Positions 5,158 through 6,450 of a DNA stretch of 6,450 nucleotides are shown here, in pieces (the first letter of the stretch is position 1; each line of letters starts with the position of its first letter). Origin of the DNA: Candidatus Tayloriibacteriota bacterium (GTDB lineage Bacteria; Patescibacteriota; Minisyncoccia; Phycocordibacterales; JARIHA01); NCBI GenBank assembly GCA_029288475.1, contig JARIHA010000084.1:1-6450 (forward strand). Reading direction: 5' to 3'. The notes beneath the pieces are model-generated. The model did no database searches and was not told the origin of the DNA. It saw only the letters and a list, made by a program, of their open reading frames with translations. A program made the position numbers and the translations under genes.

Positions 5158-6450
5158 TTAATTAATAATTCTTACCATCCCTGCCGTTGCATCAACTTCA
5201 ATCTCATCCCCATCCTTAATAAGTTTTGTACCAATTTTTGTATTAACTAAACAAGGAATTTTAAACTCCCGAGCAACGATTGCAGTATGTGAAAGCAATC
5301 CTCCATAATCTGCAACAATCGCACTTGCCATTTTAATAATAGAAGTCAGCTCAGTGGTTGTATCATGCGTCACCATAATTTGACCTTGTTTGAATTTATC
5401 CTTATCGCCCGCCCCTCTCACCAAACAAGCTATTCCCCTTATCTTTCCAAAATAGGCAGTTGTTCCTTTAAACTCCTTTACTGCCGTCTCATCAGGCCGG
5501 TCTATAAGCTTATCCATAATAGCCACTGCGTCATCTCCATAATAAGCGGTGATCTTTCCATCTTCCAGTAGGCACGCCCAATGCTTTTTTCTTTCTTTTA
5601 TGTACTCGCTGTCTACTCGTGTTCCCTTTTGCATGAATTTTTGTATCTCGTCAGGAGAAAGGAAGCGCACATCAATCCATGACGGCAATCCTACCCGCAT
5701 TCCAATTTCCTCAAGCAAAGATCGGGCATAATAAATACCTTCAATAAGATCGGCTTTTGAAAAATCAAGGACGATCTGATATTCCTGCATGGTAAAGACA
5801 ATTTTTTGGAAAAAATCTATATAAGGATAAGAGGCATTGGCAGCAAAGAATTCTTTTTGCTTTTTAACCGTATCGTCAAGACGGTCCTTTGGAGACTGCT
5901 GGGTTTTCCAATCCAGACCGTTATTTCTTAATTCCTCGATCCTATTCCAGAGTTGTTTTTTGTATTCATCGATTGTTCGTGGTTCACCAATATATTCCAT
6001 ATGAAACCAACCAAACGATTCTGTCAGATGAGAAAGACCTTCCTTGATTTCCGGCTTTTCACAAAATTCGATAAAGTACTCCCTAATTTTATTTTCAGAA
6101 GTTTTATTCTGAAAATCTAAATAAGCAAGCTCAAATTTTTCTTGCAAGTCAAAAAGAGCTTGCTCTTCTTTCTGTACAGTGGTCAATCGCGTAGCTGAAA
6201 GGAGCAATGCGGTATAGTTGATCAATTCATCTTGCGAAGCTTTTCCACTTAGAATCGATTTTAGCTCTGCTTCAAACAGATCCTGTAAATCGGAGGCATA
6301 AATTCCAAGCACCATTGGATGAATGGTTGATAGATAGATCTCATAGAAAGTATTGAAATACTCTATTAATTTTTCATTACTCAGCGTCGGAAAATTCTCC
6401 TTTGAAAATGCCTTTATGTCCAAGAGATCGTCCTTATACTCCTTATCAAT
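5158..6450 (-). CDS. PEP-utilising-enzyme mobile (swivelling phosphohistidine) domain protein, 5' end outside the window
   Basis: The frame is open to the right edge, with 430 codons visible. The only in-window start near the edge is a TTG at 6423, but coding continues upstream of it, so I treat the gene as N-terminally partial. The first ~300 visible residues are mostly helical and charged, and include SFGWFHMEYIGEP, as in the linker region of PEP-synthase/rifampin-phosphotransferase-like proteins. The last ~100 residues are a complete swivelling domain: GQIMVTHDTTTELTSIIKMA, then the phosphohistidine motif ADYGGLLSHTAIVAREFKIP with the catalytic His codon at 5287-5289, ending DGDEIEVDATAGMVRIIN. 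In PEP synthase and PPDK this domain ferries a phosphoryl group between an ATP-grasp domain and a PEP-binding barrel. Here no barrel follows, and no ATP-grasp is seen in the visible part. The partner domains may be upstream, on another protein, or absent. The gene heads a tight operon with the histidine phosphatase and the glycosylase-like protein. Confidence 0.88.
   Translation of the reverse strand: MDKEYKDDLLDIKAFSKENFPTLSNEKLIEYFNTFYEIYLSTIHPMVLGIYASDLQDLFEAELKSILSGKASQDELINYTALLLSATRLTTVQKEEQALFDLQEKFELAYLDFQNKTSENKIREYFIEFCEKPEIKEGLSHLTESFGWFHMEYIGEPRTIDEYKKQLWNRIEELRNNGLDWKTQQSPKDRLDDTVKKQKEFFAANASYPYIDFFQKIVFTMQEYQIVLDFSKADLIEGIYYARSLLEEIGMRVGLPSWIDVRFLSPDEIQKFMQKGTRVDSEYIKERKKHWACLLEDGKITAYYGDDAVAIMDKLIDRPDETAVKEFKGTTAYFGKIRGIACLVRGAGDKDKFKQGQIMVTHDTTTELTSIIKMASAIVADYGGLLSHTAIVAREFKIPCLVNTKIGTKLIKDGDEIEVDATAGMVRIIN

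Noticed and set aside
331..5217. The two swivelling-domain C-termini as ends of a recent duplication or composite transposon
   Set aside because: DNA identity is only about 70% over 60 bases and does not extend beyond them. No inverted repeats or transposase are visible, so they are old paralogues.
5365..5731. Plus-strand frames opposite the swivelling-domain gene
   Set aside because: They lie antisense to a gene with clear family motifs, and their translations are Ser/Ile/Cys-rich without any motif.
6421..6423. TTG as the real start of the swivelling-domain protein
   Set aside because: The frame continues open with plausible charged coding sequence to the right edge, and a TTG start without a ribosome binding site is unlikely. 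The gene is more simply cut by the window.

Overview
The window looks like a piece of a small, AT-leaning bacterial genome, most likely a candidate-phyla-radiation (Patescibacteria) organism. That placement is inference. It rests on short, tightly packed genes, very short or overlapping junctions without clear Shine-Dalgarno sequences, and family content: a small CYTH protein with an ExExR motif, a stand-alone PEP-swivelling-domain protein, and several small proteins I cannot name. No rRNA, tRNA, CRISPR array or transposase is visible.

Layout from left to right. Positions 1-1390 lie on the minus strand. In transcription order they hold a four-helix membrane protein, a peptide deformylase coupled to it by a TGATG overlap, a 19-codon remnant matching the C-terminus of a PEP-swivelling domain, and the 5' part of a CYTH-domain gene that leaves the window at position 1. 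Positions 1391-1531 are a divergent promoter region. Positions 1532-2470 hold the only plus-strand gene. It encodes a secreted protein with a signal peptide, is clearly more GC-rich than its surroundings, and is bracketed by its own promoter and a strong intrinsic terminator. From 2521 to the right edge everything is again on the minus strand. In transcription order this is a PEP-swivelling-domain protein (5' end outside the window), a histidine-phosphatase-superfamily protein, a divergent HhH-GPD (AGOG-like) DNA glycosylase candidate, a 164-residue protein of unknown function, and a VOC/glyoxalase-fold protein.

How the genes may work together. The three rightmost genes are separated by only 12 and 8 bases and are almost certainly one operon. 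It joins a phosphohistidine-carrying domain, a histidine phosphatase and a possible base-excision-repair enzyme. The swivelling protein has no PEP-binding barrel after it, and no ATP-grasp domain is visible before it. A phosphorelay-like pairing with the neighbouring phosphatase is possible but unproven. The second, fossil swivelling-domain C-terminus at 331-390 is the most unexpected thing in the window. It suggests that a related gene once preceded the CYTH gene and was replaced by the deformylase unit. The plus-strand secreted-protein gene looks like an acquired cassette.
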